NCBI GenBank assembly: GCA_014904985.1
Contig: MU129027.1
Location: forward strand, 47,311-111,310
DNA from: Hydnum rufescens UP504
Lineage: Eukaryota > Basidiomycota > Agaricomycetes > Cantharellales > Hydnaceae
DNA length: 64,000 nucleotides
Direction: 5' to 3'
Positions within the stretch are counted from its first letter, which is position 1. Each line of letters begins with the position of its first letter. Below are positions 52,696-64,000 of this stretch, one piece after another. The notes under the pieces are model-generated. The model ran no database searches. It was not told the origin of the DNA and saw only the letters and a program-made list of their open reading frames with translations. The position numbers and the translations under genes were made by a program.

Positions 52696-54353
52696 TCACG
52701 CTTTTTCCTCGTCATCAAGTGCAGGTCCATCTACAGCTACAAGCATATCAGCGCCCGGTGACAGTGGTTCAGTCTTGGTCTCGCTGCCATCATAACCACT
52801 ACGGGAGTCGGATTCCTTGTTGGCTTTCGCCTCCCTTTTTTCCACCTCCTCGACTTCCTCCATCGCTCTCAGGATGATATCCACGGTCTTCAAGCCAAGA
52901 TCGTAAAATCCATCATTGATGGGCGCCTCGAACATCCCTGTGTGCGCCTGGATCTCATCTTCAGCAATCGAATTGATGTTTGCAGTGTGGTATTGGAAAG
53001 CTTCAGTCGTAGACCGCGGGAGTATGATGAATGTCCTCGGGTTAGGATTACGGGGCGTTGTGGGCAAGGATGTATAGAAGCTAATTAAAAATTTGCTTAG
53101 CGATCATCCGTGAAACTCGTGTGTAAAGACAGCTTCACTTATGAAATAAAACCCCGCTTTCTTTCCTCACAGCGATGAGGCTATCGACTCTATATCGCAA
53201 TTTCTTTTCGTCCCATAGATTCCCAACGTACTTCAGATGGTCGCCTGCCCAAACAACTGACGAGGAGAGATCTTCTCGTTTATAGTACGCTGTGCCAGCG
53301 GCGGCCCCAGCCACAACAGCTCCTCCGAGACCGATGAGAGCAGGTGCCCACTTGCCCCAACCGCTCTTAGATAAGGTTTCCTGTGATTTCATCGAAGATT
53401 TCATCCTCCGACGGTACTTCGCTCGTAGCTTTATCTGTTGACGGGTGCGAGCCTGCTGTGCCCGAATTAGGACCTGAAACGTCAGGTGCCGGAATAGAGA
53501 CGGGCACGTTATCATTCGCAGCCCTTGATGAAGATGTGGACGGGGATGGGGTCGAAGTCGAGGCCTTGGCTGTGTCGTCAGTTTTCGCTTTACTGCCAAT
53601 GCCAAGACCAGCGCCAAGAGAGCCGAGTGCGCCGAGACCAGCAGCAATCTGGTGTGCTGTTTGGACATATCCAACAGCCTTTGACGCAGTATTCTTGAAC
53701 ACAAAGGGGTGGAGTCCATAGTACGGCGTGTCATACGCAATGCATGCGATAATGCCGCGGCCACAATGGAGCAGACTTTTCGTTCCGGGAATGTGCAATT
53801 GCTAATAAGGCATCGGCAATAAGGAGACCACCCATGCTTTTGGGTATCGATGTGAGTGAAGTCTATTTTGTGGCTCGGTGCAAATACTGCACCTGTGGCC
53901 ACAAAGCACAACCTTCGTCTTTCCTGCGCCTCCTCCAGCTCCACCCGCCACTTCCTTGTGAACTACTGTTGTAGTGAGCCACTCGACAAATCGTTCGGTA
54001 GCCGCCCTCTGCGCAAGGAAATTAAGACAAGATCAGAAGGTGAGAACCAACCATGTACGAACTAATTCGCCTTTTGTCTGTGAAAACAAAGGGTCAACGT
54101 ACACCAGTTAAAGCACTATAGAAGAACTTGCTTCATATGCTGGGAAGATCATGCACTCGACTGTGGCCTTGCCGTGGCTGACTAGGATATGCTGGATCCG
54201 TTCGGGAAACGTTCCTATAGACAAAGGATCATCAGGCAACCACAGAATAGAAGCACGAAGAACCAACCCACCGAAAGTCTTATCGTCTCCCTTGAAGCCA
54301 TGAACGAAGACACAGAGCAGCTCAATAGGTACATTGTTCAAGTTCTCGGCCAT
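52696..54353 (-). CDS. DUF676/alpha-beta hydrolase lipase-like protein
   Basis: The start MAENLNNVPIELLCVFVHGF carries the oxyanion-hole HG of a lipase-type fold, followed by FPERIQHILVSHGKATVEC. The nucleophile motif GHSMGG is complete only after splicing: its Ser codon is split by an intron (GGCCACAG to CATGGGTGG, about 53,795-53,905). Then come IADALLAIAHS, CIAYDTPYYGLHPFVFKNTA, a Ser/Thr/Pro-rich linker, GLGGAVVAGAAAGTAYYKRE (membrane-associated helix), HLKYVGNLWDEKKLRYRV and a C-terminal RTFIILPRST and DEIQAHTGMFEAPINDGFYD. It ends at 52,696. The substrate is unknown. The family is widely conserved in fungi. His and Asp of the triad were not pinned down. Confidence 0.85.
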
Positions 54354-54919
54354 GAACGGTATAAGGCCGGAGAAATAGAAGAGGGTGAATGATCGATCTG
54401 GGAATTCGCAGACAATTCGTCGTTATAATACGCTTGCAGCTCTGCTTCTGAAGCGGGAAGGTCTCTAAATTGTTTCGCCTCTGGGAATTGCCGCGGACCG
54501 ACTACGCGCCCGGGGAAAGAATCGATTGCGTTGCGTTCCTCACGCCGCATGACGGCTTTCCAGGAACTGTTCTCACAAGGCCCGGGATGGAGGGGCTGGT
54601 GCTCGACCATAGCTCTCGCCAGACGGTCCTCGGAATGACTCTTGTAAGAATCTCACCAGGATCCGTAATCATGATCGTGTCACCTGGAGTCCCCCATGTA
54701 TCTCACCTTCATGCTATTAACATGCTTGAAAGCACTCATTGCTTCTGTCGAAGCTGGCATGTTCGTTGGGTGCGTTCCAGAGCTTCCCCTTGCTAGGAAG
54801 GGTTTCCGTACCGTAGGAGCGGAGTATATATTGTTTGCTGTGAGTTTGTTCGTCGTTTGTAGGGGAAATACCTCGCATTGGGTTTGGGATGGACGAGCGT
54901 TCCATTCTAAACATATCAT
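54338..54919 (-). CDS. small unrecognised ORF upstream of the lipase-like gene
   Basis: Two minus-strand frames can be joined by an intron at about 54,684-54,643 (GTGACA to ACAAG): SAPTVRKPFLARGSSGTHP, ASTEAMSAFKHVNSMKVRYM and then AMVEHQPLHPGPCENSSWKA, RREERNAIDSFPGRVVGPRQ and QAYYNDELSANSQ. The pieces look coding-like, about 120-150 residues. The frame ends at 54,338, 16 nt into the next gene on the same strand, so its true end is probably a different splice. It could be a separate small gene or a 5' part of the lipase-like gene. No family is recognised. Confidence 0.4.
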
Positions 54920-55343
54920 AATCCTAGCCCCTTCGAGGGAGGCATTTAGTGATATTTCAGCCAGCTTGGAATGTCTCTAAGTTGGGACGGTCCATGTGCT
55001 TGGAAACATTGATCGTATACCCCCTGTGACTCAAGTATCTCGTTCACGTTCACAAATGGTCGGTGTTTGATTTCAAGGGAGTTTCTCAATCCACCTATTT
55101 ATTTCAGTCTGCCCGAGAAAGACTGGGCTTGCACAACAATAAGTAACATCTCGAGACGACGGCCTACAAGGCAGTAGGTCTAAACTTGAGAGCCAGAACA
55201 TGAGTACGGGGTGCAGTGGGGTAAATTAGTGACAAGGGATGTACACCCAACGCTGTTATTACTCTGCAGTATAAGCACTGCTGTAGTTTACTTCACCTTA
55301 ATCCAACGTAACGTTAGTTTAGCGTCACTGATCATCGAATTCC
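54920..55343. other. intergenic region, no gene seen
   Basis: It lies downstream of the Myb gene and upstream of the small ORF, all on the minus strand. No coding-like frame. Confidence 0.5.
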
Positions 55344-57479
55344 CTAGGTATCACCCCTCTCTTCGTCGTTACTGTCTTCGATAATCTCTTTGGATTTGAT
55401 CGTTTTCCCCACATTCCCGCTTCGGGACTGCTTCGTAGGGGGCAGTGTGGCATATTTTGCCAGCAATATCTTCGTAATCTCTTTAAAGGCGTATGACCGG
55501 TGGTAAGCATTGATTAGAGGGAAACGAAACAAAAATTGTTACCTGAAAATGGAAGAGTCTCGTGGTCTCGCACACTTCTCTTCATCTTCAGCCATCGTCG
55601 CCCCACGTCATGAGCACTCCAAAGGTCCCAAGGAGGGTTGGAGACCACGTCACTCCAGACGATTTCCGACTCGTCCTTCACGGACATGGTGCCCACGAGG
55701 TGTACCAAGGTTGTATGTTTCCATGGCGCCCCAACGAGGTGGGTCACCACTAGCCTTCATACGCTTGGAGAGCCCGTCCGTCCTAGATGATAAGGAGACC
55801 ATTCAACGTCCAGCTTCGCTCAACGGACTTAAAAAAAAGCAATCATGTCAAAAGGAAGCGGGCGCACCACTTAATCCTGCACTGTTGACGCGATCGCTTG
55901 TGTCCCATCTTGGCACATACGACACTCCAATAAATCTCTCGATCCGGGTTGCGACCAATATCTATCGTCATGGATCGTACGATTTTATACAGCTGATCCT
56001 CTTCCTCCTTAGTCCAGGGACCTGTCACAAAATAACGATCTCATCATTAATTCCATGGATTGGGAAGCGTATTGTCGCGAACCAGTAGAGCGGGCTTTGT
56101 CGTGCTCCACATAATTGCGATACCGATCACGACAATCAGAGCTGGTGCGCCCGACGCGTAGGCTCACTGCTTCCCATTGAAGGCCCAATTCAATCACAGC
56201 ACTACACGGAGAATTCGGGTAAGCAAGATCCACATCGCGTAGAGAGGCAGTGTCAGACCTCTTGAGAAGACGGTCTTCCTCGTCACTCCATTTACCTTGC
56301 TTGCTGAGAGGATTATACTTGCGTCTCACGTAATGATACACGGCAGTGACAGGGCGGAGAGGAACAGCCTGAGCTAAGAACGCAGTGATGGTTAATGCTC
56401 ACAGGTTTAAATATAAAGGGGCAGATGAACTAACTGATTTCGGTCCAAAATTTGGAATCATTGCGCGCATTCTTGGCAAAGATAATATCATTCAAGTCGT
56501 TTTCCATGTTAATGTCATTAGTCTGCAAGGTCGGCAAGAGTAAGCACCAAGTTCGCACTTGGTAAATTGGTGTACCATAAACACACAGCAGCGTATTGAG
56601 TGATTGCAGCGTGGACCTGAGCGTCCTCGGTTGCAGAAAACTTCCCCTTTTTGTACACGAGCCCTATATCCAATCGTATTATGCGCATCAATTCCAAGAG
56701 GTCATCCTACACCTTAAGGGCAACGAACCTTCGCTCTCTGCTAGATCCTGGAGTTGTTTTGAATGCAACCATCTTGACGATAGAAGTACGGCATGATCTC
56801 CCGACTTTTCTCCGGCATCGCGCGAAGAGGGCGGAGGGAGTTGTGATGGAGGTCGAGATGGGGGTGGTTGCACACTAGAGGAAACAGGGGGCTCTTGCAC
56901 AGCTAACGATGTGGAGGTTTCGGGGCGAATCTTCTTGTGGGGCTTCCTTGCCACCTTCGGAGGGATAATACTGGACGATTCTTTTTGTTGAGGCCCGCCA
57001 CCGATAGATTGAGTAACTTTTGCGCGGGGAATTCGCTTGATTGCACGCAATAGATCGTCGGCTGTTTCGTAGGTAGAGAAATCGAGAGGCGCAGAGGCAG
57101 ATGCGAGAGTGGAGGCAGGAGGAGTACTAGAGGGTAATGCAGAATCCGCCGCTATTTTTTGGACATTTCCTTCATCATCTTTTTTATCTTTCTTCTTCTT
57201 TTTCTTCTTCGATATCGCGGTGGGGGAATCCCCAGGCCGGAATGCCCCAGCTTCCAAGACGTTTCCTAGTTGTTCCACATCGCGACTATTGGTGGCGCCG
57301 GCATCTGGCAGAACATTCTTCTTCTTTTTGCCCTTCTTTTTGCTGCCATCGTCATCGAGTCCCCCGTCTGCAACTGACGCAGAAGCCTGTTCGGTGTGGC
57401 GTTTCCTTTTATTCTTCTTTATGGCTCTTGCTTGGCTATCAATTCCAACGCTACCAATGTCGAATACGGGAGCGTCCAT
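55344..57479 (-). CDS. Myb/SANT-domain protein, Reb1/TTF1-like
   Basis: The N-terminal part (57,479-56,688) is charged and low-complexity, with several poly-lysine signals (KKNKRKR, KKKGKKKKN, KKKKKKKDKK) fit for the nucleus or nucleolus. The C-terminal part holds Myb-like repeats: SKQGKWSDEEDRLLKR, LGLQWEAVSLRVGRTSSDCR (W spacing of a SANT repeat), GPWTKEEEDQLYKIVRSMTI, IYWSVVCAKMGHKRSRQQCR and a third, SEIVWSDVVSNPPWDLWSAH. It ends ERGDT at 55,344. Proteins of this build bind rDNA terminators and stop RNA polymerase I or block replication forks (Reb1, Nsi1, TTF1). The specific role here is inferred from architecture. About five introns. Confidence 0.8.
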
Positions 57480-57715
57480 GCAAAAGTACTGTTCCTGTGG
57501 CTTGGCCGAGGGGTCACGCGAGTCAGGGCGGACACCGGCAAATTCCGTCGCTACGCTTGTGCCGGTTCTGCTATCACCAGCCGTACCGTGGCTTTCGTCC
57601 CCTAGTACGACCGCGAGCAGCGTCTATCCCCGACCCAACCACTTTCGTTTAAATTTGGAATATTTTCTTTATCTTTCCTGCTTCAATCTCAGTCACTATT
57701 TGACATCCACCAGTC

Positions 57716-57989
57716 ATGCCTACCCCCTCAGGTGAGGATTCAAGGACAACGGACTTGAAATCGTCTCTGATCCTAGGCTCCAGGACCTTCATCTTCCTTG
57801 TTCCAAAATATCCTCGCCAGACGAGAATTGGAACCCCTCATGCTCGGTGGGCTCATAGTAGCTTCCATGGTGACTGCGCATCTTACCAACGTCCTGACAC
57901 GTAGACGCTTCTTGCTTCAATCAAGAAAAGCGGCCGCTTCCCCAGATCGTCGTTACACCCTCCACACCATGCAGCGACCAGCCCATTAA
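57716..57989 (+). CDS. small single-pass membrane protein
   Basis: ATG at 57,716. Splicing GTGAGG (57,732) to CTCCAG joins MPTPSG in phase to PSSSLFQNILARRELEPLML, followed by a hydrophobic helix GGLIVASMVTAHLTNVLT and a basic tail RRRFLLQSRK. About 73 residues with a stop at 57,989. The layout resembles small mitochondrial or ER membrane subunits. No family is recognised. It is divergent from the Myb gene, 236 bp apart. Confidence 0.5.
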
Positions 57990-58011
57990 TTCTCTCGCCG
58001 ACCAGCCAAGC

Positions 58012-58215
58012 ATGTCTAAATCAGATTCTACACCAGATGAGGATGCATTTAGTATCACTTTAACAACTGGTCCCTCCAAACCGAGGTGGATGCCCGTCAT
58101 TCCTATCCGTGCGGTGCGCGTGGTATGGCTCCTTGCGGCCGTCCTCGGTATTCTTGTTGTGCATCTTATCATATGGCGACGGAGTTCAGGCAAGGCAGTC
58201 AAGGCAAATGATTAG
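58012..58215 (+). CDS. small single-pass membrane protein (67 residues)
   Basis: This intronless ORF starts MSKSDSTPDEDAFSITLTTG, has one hydrophobic helix (VRVVWLLAAVLGILVVHLII, about residues 35-54) and a short basic tail WRRSSGKAVKAND. The segment starts only 22 bp after the previous stop. It might instead be a last exon of the same gene read by alternative splicing. Family unknown. Confidence 0.45.
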   Translation: MSKSDSTPDEDAFSITLTTGPSKPRWMPVIPIRAVRVVWLLAAVLGILVVHLIIWRRSSGKAVKAND

Positions 58216-58461
58216 ATGGACTTACGAATGGACTAGCTGGGTCGGGTAGATGTATTACAGAGACTTTGTATGAGTCCTCATTGTCACTTGGCGTATTTTA
58301 TTCGTTTTCGTTGTCGCCTTATTTTTCTTCTCCTTCGTGTTTATACGGACATTATACATCGTCGCGCATCTCCTTCCCCATTTTTGTGCTGTTGATAGGT
58401 TACTGTTTTCGCTGCGTTTCGATTTGCACCACCATTTGTGGTTGTCTCCGGGTGTCCCCAG

Positions 58462-60044
58462 ATGAACGTCGCCACATTCGAGCAGCCCTCGACAATCTCC
58501 CTTACACCGTCGCGGTCGCTCCATGCGGTAAAGGCGCCCCAACGCTCTATTTCTTCCTCTTCGAAGGACTACATTCTCCATCTATCCGCTCTCGGAACTA
58601 CATATGCAGCTGCATTTTCTTCTCCCAGCAATTCCATATCGCTTCTTGAGAAGACCAGTCTCCAGCTCGTAGCCTCGTTCAAAGCACACACAGATGCTAT
58701 TACATGCCTACGCTCTTCATGTTCTCTTGCTGGCTCAGCCGGGAAATCAATACTGCTCTCATCTGGGAAAGATGGATTAGTGAAAGCCTGGGACGATCGG
58801 ACCCAAGCTATCAACGGCCCTATACTACAATGTCAGAATTACGTCCTAACTCTACGTCCCATAACGTGATAGCTGATCCGACTGACACCATTCTACTGCG
58901 CATAATATGCGCATAATAGTTAACGAGAAAAGAGCCATTCTGGGTTTTGACGTCTCTTCTGATGGGGTATGTCTAGCGACCGGCACTGAACTGAAAGGGG
59001 ATGAAGCGCATATTTTATTCTGGTAAAGGCTGATGCCCATCTTCTTGGATCGCTCTCATTCTTACAATGTAAGAACCCGGCAGGGACGTCCGGAACGCCG
59101 ATGCGCCAACACATGTCAATACGTCGGCGCACTCAGACGACATCACTGCTGTATCTTTCCACCCGAACACGCCAGATATCGTTCTCACTGCATCGACCGA
59201 TGGTTTGCTTTGCACGACAGATGTCCGCGAACTGGACGAGGATGAGTCTGGAATTCAAGTAGGTAATTGGGGCTGTAGTGTCAATAGTGTCGGGTGGACA
59301 GACGTCAGTGAAGGATTGGGATCGTCGACCAAAGCTTCGAAGCACATCTGGGCACATAGCGATATGCAGACCGTATCATTGTGGAGTGACGAGGTACGCA
59401 TTCATCTATCCTTGACACTAAGACCGTGTTTTTTACACTCAAGATGCTTGCATCAGCTAGACCTTCTAAATGACTTTGGTGATGTGCGCAAGCCAAATAT
59501 ACCCGGCCAGTGGGGGTCGGATTATTTCATTGATGCTACATGGTTGACTGGGGGGAGCGAGCTCGTCTCTTCTTCTAGTGGCCTGGGTCTTTGGATGGGC
59601 TCGGATAGGTTCGTACTTCGGCTCCTCGGTATCGGAAGGATCCCTAACAGTTAAGAACACACATAGTGGAGACGTCGCACTACTCGGGGTACAAGATATG
59701 CATACGTGGAATCTGGAGTGTGTGTTGGCAGGGTCACATTCAGACGTAGTGCGATGCGTTTTGTGGGATTCTGAGGTAATCAAAACAGTATGACTTCCCT
59801 CTTTTCTCAATTCGATCTCTAAAACACGTTTCTGTGTGTGCCATAGAACTCGGTCGTCCTCACGGGAGGCGAAGACTCACGATTATGCTCATGGTCTGTC
59901 TCGTCAATTTCTGCGAGTGGCAATGGCCAAAGGAGCGCAGAGGGGGTAGACGATATGGATGTAGACGTCATCCGTCTCAAAGAAACCAAGCGGTGGCGGG
60001 AAGAGACCCTGGGAAGACGATGCGATACCTTCCTCACAAGCTGA
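58462..60044 (+). CDS. WD40-repeat protein, WDR89-like
   Basis: The start MNVATFEQPSTISLTPS leads into WD-type repeats: KDYILHLSALGTTYAAAF, FKAHTDAITCL ... LLSSGKDGLVKAWDDRT, AHSDDITAVSFHPN ... VLTASTDGLLCTTDVRE, IWAHSDMQTVSLWSDE, GSHSDVVRCVLWDSE and VVLTGGEDSRLCSWS. The end DDMDVDVIRLKETKRWREET and CDTFLTS stops at 60,044. The repeat order and the late GGED-S-x-x-x-x-W block fit the WDR89 group. It should form a beta-propeller scaffold, probably nucleolar or cytosolic; no activity can be inferred. About six introns. Confidence 0.82.
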
Positions 60045-60841
60045 GGATGAGGGTCGGCGCACCAAGTTTGTGGGTGTTTTGTATACGTGCGCTCACTATT
60101 TCGCTGTATTTATTTATTTATTTTTTCCCCTCGGATGGTGCAGAAAAGGAAATAAGCTACTTAAGCTTGTGACCCTCGTGGCGATGAGGGTTTCGGAAGC
60201 ATCTCTTTCCTCCCAACTGCTGCTTTCCTTCTATAACTGCTTGTCCCAAAAGTGTTTAGTTATAGTCCCCGTGCCCCTTTCGTGGAGCTATCCCAAATAA
60301 TAATATGCATTTTGGTCAATATCGTGAGATACACATTCGATCGCAGACACGGAGGACACCACATCAGAATCTACTCTCTCGATGGACACCTCTTCCAGGG
60401 ACTGGAAAGACTGAGTAGAAAAGAACAAGAGAATGTGAGGAAGCAATGATCAAAGGAATATGAGGGCGGCGGGCGGGTAAGGTACGCAGACAACAACATT
60501 TGGCATGTATGCGCAAGATATGACTGCAACTGTTGTGGTTCAAAATATTCCCGTGGAAGCAGGAAGCAGACACCACGAGCCCTGTTGAAGAGACTGTATC
60601 AATGCCGATTCTATGATTTAAATTTCTCATGCATCCCCTACTGGTCATATATGGAAGGTGGTTCGAAATAAACCTTCACTCCCTTCCCATCCATCTCTAC
60701 GATGTTGACCAGGCCCTGCGCTCCCAATAGCCAGCACCCCTGCTCGTGTCCCTTTGATATCGGAAACAACTGATCATGTAGTCGGGAAAATCCGAATATT
60801 TCTCCTCGTTCCTTAGTCCCTCACCAACAACTACCAACACC
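60045..60841. other. intergenic region, no gene seen
   Basis: This 800-bp spacer lies between two plus-strand genes and has T-rich stretches at 60,095-60,130. It should hold the WDR89-like 3' end and the CNB1 promoter. No coding-like frame. Confidence 0.5.
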
Positions 60842-61878
60842 ATGGGGCAAACACGTATGTCATCCACTCAGTAAAACGCGTGGCTAGTAGTAATATTTGT
60901 CTTGGACGTGTCTGTTCCATCCTCCTTAACTAGCTTCTCAGTACATGGCCGAGATCCAAAAGACGACTAATTGTGGGTATTGTAGAAATATTCGTGTTTT
61001 CAATTCTCAAGGCGCTCAATACTCTCCCGAATCGTGTGTGAAGTTAATACGGGGGAACTCGAACGGCTGCGGAAACGGTTTTTGAAGCTCGACAGGTGCG
61101 TCCGACGACCGTTGTCGATCCACCCACGGTCATACCTACAAACCTCGACCACGTGAACCCTTATGCAGCGATGGGTCTGGATCCATTGATCGGGAGGAGT
61201 TCCTGCAGATTTCCCAAATTGCGAATAATCCGTTAGCATCACGGATGATTTCTATCTTCGATGCAGAGTAGGCACCTCCGTTGAAGACTTGCAGTCTATA
61301 ATCGACTGACAATTGGGTTTTCGCCTCTTTAGTGGCGGTGGGACCGTCGACTTCCAGGAGTTCGTGGGCGGGTTAAGTGCATTCAGCAGTCGGGGTGGTC
61401 GAGAAGAGAAGTTGCAGTGTGAGTCCCTATTTAGCGTTGACGATCTATGTTTTTATATTATGTTATATTTATCCATTTGATGCGACCGATACCCTTCCAG
61501 TCGCCTTTAAAGTCTATGACGTGGATCGTGATGGATACATCTCTAACGGAGAGCTCTTCCTGGTACTGAAGATGATGGTCGGCACCAACTTGAAGGTATA
61601 TGAACGTTCTTGGGCTTCAAATAGTGGAAATATGTTCTGCTGACGCCCATAACTGCTTATCGATCCGTTAGGACTCACAACTTCAGCAGATTGTCGATAA
61701 AACAATAATGGAGGCCGATAAGGATGGCGATGGGAAACTCAGCTTCGAAGAATTTACAAATGTAGTGGCGAAGACGGTATGCACATTCGTCCTCGCATGC
61801 TCTGTCTTTTCTTGTTTACATGATTTATGCACGTACCAGGACATTGCAAAACAAATGACACTTGAAGATCTGTTCTAA
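60842..61878 (+). CDS. CNB1: calcineurin regulatory subunit B
   Basis: It binds calcium and activates the calcineurin phosphatase in calcium, stress and morphogenesis signalling. The start ATG at 60,842 gives MGQT, the N-myristoylation context G2 of the family, in a 13-nt first exon. Later exons give [112 protein letters not shown] and [12 protein letters not shown] with a TAA at 61,876-61,878. Four EF-hand loops are complete (D-x-D-G pattern or the G-G-G-T variant). About seven introns, each with clear GT-AG borders. Confidence 0.96.
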
Positions 61879-62199
61879 GTATCCGCATACAATGAGTATA
61901 ATCCACCATGTTTTCCCTTTGGCTCCATTCCTTTCCATCCTCCTCCGTGTATCGTACATCCGTCGTGCTATATTGTGGTATATGTACAACCAGTTGAGGG
62001 TTAGTCCACCCGTGAGAATCTTTGCTTACGTATGCCACGCTTGATCCCGCAAATCGCGAAGACATGCAGACAAATGAGTACCTCAGTAGATGGTCTTCTT
62101 GCCCAAGAAGAAGCCAAACAACAGACAAACCCATACCGTGCGTCCTTGGGTCACATTCTCCTTGACTACAGTCACCCATGATCCCCATTGACAGTGCGG
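61879..62199. other. intergenic region, no gene seen
   Basis: It lies between CNB1 and the next plus-strand gene. The long minus-strand frame that covers it is a shadow crossing the CNB1 3' exons. Confidence 0.5.
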
Positions 62200-63476
62200 A
62201 TGCTCGCTTCTCCTTTCCGAAAATGCACGTTAACGAACCGATATCTACCTAGGGGTGAGGCCGGTGCAATGGAATGTGCGTTTTCCTACCTGTGGCTCAG
62301 AGAAATTTGGTCTTTCGCGCAGATTTTCTCCTGCGCCTAAGCACATCCGAGATGAAATCCTCAACATCGTCACAGGCCCGCGTATTTCTTCTCCCTGATG
62401 GAGTAGAGCATCCACTATTTCGAAAAAGTACCTCTGGACGTGGTAGCTACATCTTATGCTGGAAAGACGCTTTAAATGAACTTACCCACCGCGGTATCCA
62501 ATTATTTACGAAGCACCTCATGGAGTAACTAATTGACATTCATACCGCAATAACAGGGCAGCACAAACGAATTCATTTTAAAGCTGAGGTCCATTCTCTC
62601 CTAATCTCTCAAGTTGACCACCTTCTACGCATTCGTATCCTTCAAGAACTGGAATTACTTGCCGAACGAATCCAAAATAAACGTCAAGGCGCGGGTGCGG
62701 CCCCCATTATAAGGCGATTGACGCGGGACGAATGGATCGCTTTGAAAACAGTCAATGTATTACCTCCAGATTCATCTAGTATTGCAGTCCTTGTCGTACC
62801 TGCCGTCCAAAAATCCCGTTTTGATTCACCTTCTGCCTCTATCGCCCAGTCTCAAACTCTGGATGAGGCACTCGCAGAACCATCCCCGGACTCTCCATCT
62901 TCTTCGTTACCGCCTCCAAACCCTCCTTCTCATCGAGAACATCCTATTGCTACCCTTCGGCCTATGCCTAACATGTGGTCGCAAGATCCTGGGGCGTCTC
63001 CACCAGAGTCTTCACTCCCCGCATCAGAACCTTCTTTATCTCCCCACCTAATCCCGATCTACAATGGAATCTCTTTGTTTCCAGATGCTGCGCAGCGAGC
63101 TACTCTACATGCCCGCTTGCAGGACCTTCTTCATTCTGAAAGGGATTCGCGTTGGAGCGAAGGGCTTCCGCAAACCAACAGCAATTTAGAGCGTAATGAC
63201 AGGAGAGAGATGAAAGAGAAGACTAGTGATGCATATCTTATACGGTCCGATGCCCTGACGCTCGCCAGGGCCGACACGGTACCGTTCGCAATCGCATGCT
63301 GGCGCCTGCGCATGTGGGAGGGAGAAGGGTGGCGGACATCCACACCCATGGGTGATCCCAATGGCACAGTTCCGGAGCTCCGAGAGGGAGGATGGGCAAT
63401 AGAATCGGAGCGAGGAGCTGGCTTTTTACGGAGAGTCCGAGGACGCACTATTCCTAAAGTTGCGAGAGATGGATGA
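62200..63476 (+). CDS. hypothetical protein, possibly mitochondrial
   Basis: The tentative start MLASPFRKCTLTNRYLP (62,200) is basic and hydroxylated like a mitochondrial presequence. It splices (GTGAGG to CTCAG) to EKFGLSRRFSPAPKHIRDEI. A central open frame reads FKAEVHSLLISQVDHLLRIR, ILQELELLAERIQNKRQ and RLTRDEWIALKTVNVLPPDS without interruption, then a Pro/Ser-rich linker (PSSSLPPPNPPSHREHP) and a C-terminal region TVPFAIACWRLRMWEGEGWR. The stop is at 63,476. The junctions between 62,340 and 62,560 are unclear. No family is recognised. Confidence 0.55.
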
Positions 63477-64000
63477 AGATGGGTCGTGGCAAGCGTGCAC
63501 ATAATTTCGTGTTAATCCTTCTCTTGCCATCGTTCTTCCGTCGTGAAACGATTTCACTGCCCGATGCGGATTACGCCCAGATATAATCTACATTCCTAAT
63601 TTATTGTTCATGCCAGCCGTGGCTACAAAAGACAGTCATTCATGACAGTGGCATCATTAACGTCTTGAAATACCGGCCACACTTTTTCGAAGTCAGAAAG
63701 CTTGACGACATGGTTGTTCCGTTAATACTTCCCGACTTTGGGCCGTACAGTAATTTTCCTTCTGCACGTCGTTGCAAGGGATCTATAACCAAGACGGAGG
63801 CCACGGACCACAGTAAGCTTCCATACATGATAAGGGAGCCTCAGGTCACTATCAAATCGTGAGGCCACGAACAGTTGACAGTTCGGCCCTTGCCGCCAAA
63901 TCACCGCCACAGCCTCAAGTAACCTGTTCTCAGATCGAGAGTCCAGCGGGAGAGGGAAAGATCATGTCTTTTGCTCACGCCCCCGTCTCCAAAGGTTCCC
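63477..64000 (-). other. window end; possible 3' part of a minus-strand gene
   Basis: Minus-strand frames at 63,910-63,722 (VIWRQGPNCQLFVASRFDSD) and 63,828-63,640 (WSVASVLVIDPLQRRAEGKL) could be exons of a gene that continues beyond the window. No domain or clear splice pair was found, so it is not called as a CDS. Confidence 0.35.

Noticed and set aside
61754..62188. 144-residue minus-strand ORF
   Set aside because: It overlaps calcineurin B exons on the opposite strand and has no domain, so it is a shadow frame.

Overview
The window comes from a filamentous basidiomycete, probably an Agaricomycete. The genes are dense and broken by many 45-65 bp GT-AG introns. There is a DUF6533 seven-helix-type gene, a family typical of mushroom-forming fungi, and the Ty3/gypsy polyproteins are of the chromodomain type. 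No bacterial, plastid or viral-genome features were seen.

Positions 1 to about 26,400 are a transposable-element nest with no intact host gene. It begins with a plus-strand Ty3/gypsy fragment (gag/protease/reverse transcriptase, 1-3,458). From 3,459 to about 18,663 lies a giant palindrome centred at 13,542.5. Its left arm carries a decayed minus-strand chromodomain gypsy pol, while its right arm carries the same element with most of pol deleted. Both arms hold an array of 230-320 bp modules, each with one or two short hairpins, in an intron/exon-like arrangement. Each arm has also received one copy of a 1.5-1.7 kb insertion with 4-bp target duplications (8,786-10,458 and 14,254-15,771). These copies carry a minus-strand TATA box with upstream TGASTCA sites, plus a tRNA-like A/B-box segment. 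The outer right arm and its flank are then duplicated in tandem (16,882-19,546 and 19,558-22,233). Positions 22,234-26,400 are decayed sequence with a MITE-like inverted repeat at about 24,550.

From about 26,499 to the end the window is a normal gene-dense region. In order it holds: an ATR/Mec1 checkpoint kinase (minus, 26,499-35,337); a secreted FAD-linked oxidase (plus, 35,949-38,083); succinate-semialdehyde dehydrogenase (minus, 38,453-41,009); an IMPACT/YIH1 protein (minus, 41,697-43,027); a disordered orphan protein (plus, 44,319-45,965); a DUF6533 membrane protein (plus, 46,856-48,469); prephenate dehydratase (minus, 50,467-51,605); the NatA catalytic subunit NAA10 (plus, 51,661-52,437); a DUF676-type lipase-like protein (minus, 52,696-54,353); a Reb1/TTF1-like Myb protein (minus, 55,344-57,479); two small single-pass membrane proteins (57,716-58,215); a WDR89-like WD40 protein (plus, 58,462-60,044); calcineurin B (plus, 60,842-61,878); and an unknown, possibly mitochondrial protein (plus, 62,200-63,476).

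The host genes do not form a pathway. They are housekeeping neighbours covering the DNA-damage checkpoint, GABA catabolism, the Gcn2 regulator YIH1, phenylalanine synthesis, N-terminal acetylation, a possible Pol I terminator and calcium signalling. The unusual biology is in the repeat nest, above all the palindrome and its hairpin-module arrays. Intron positions were read by eye from splice motifs and family conservation, and are approximate unless given exactly.
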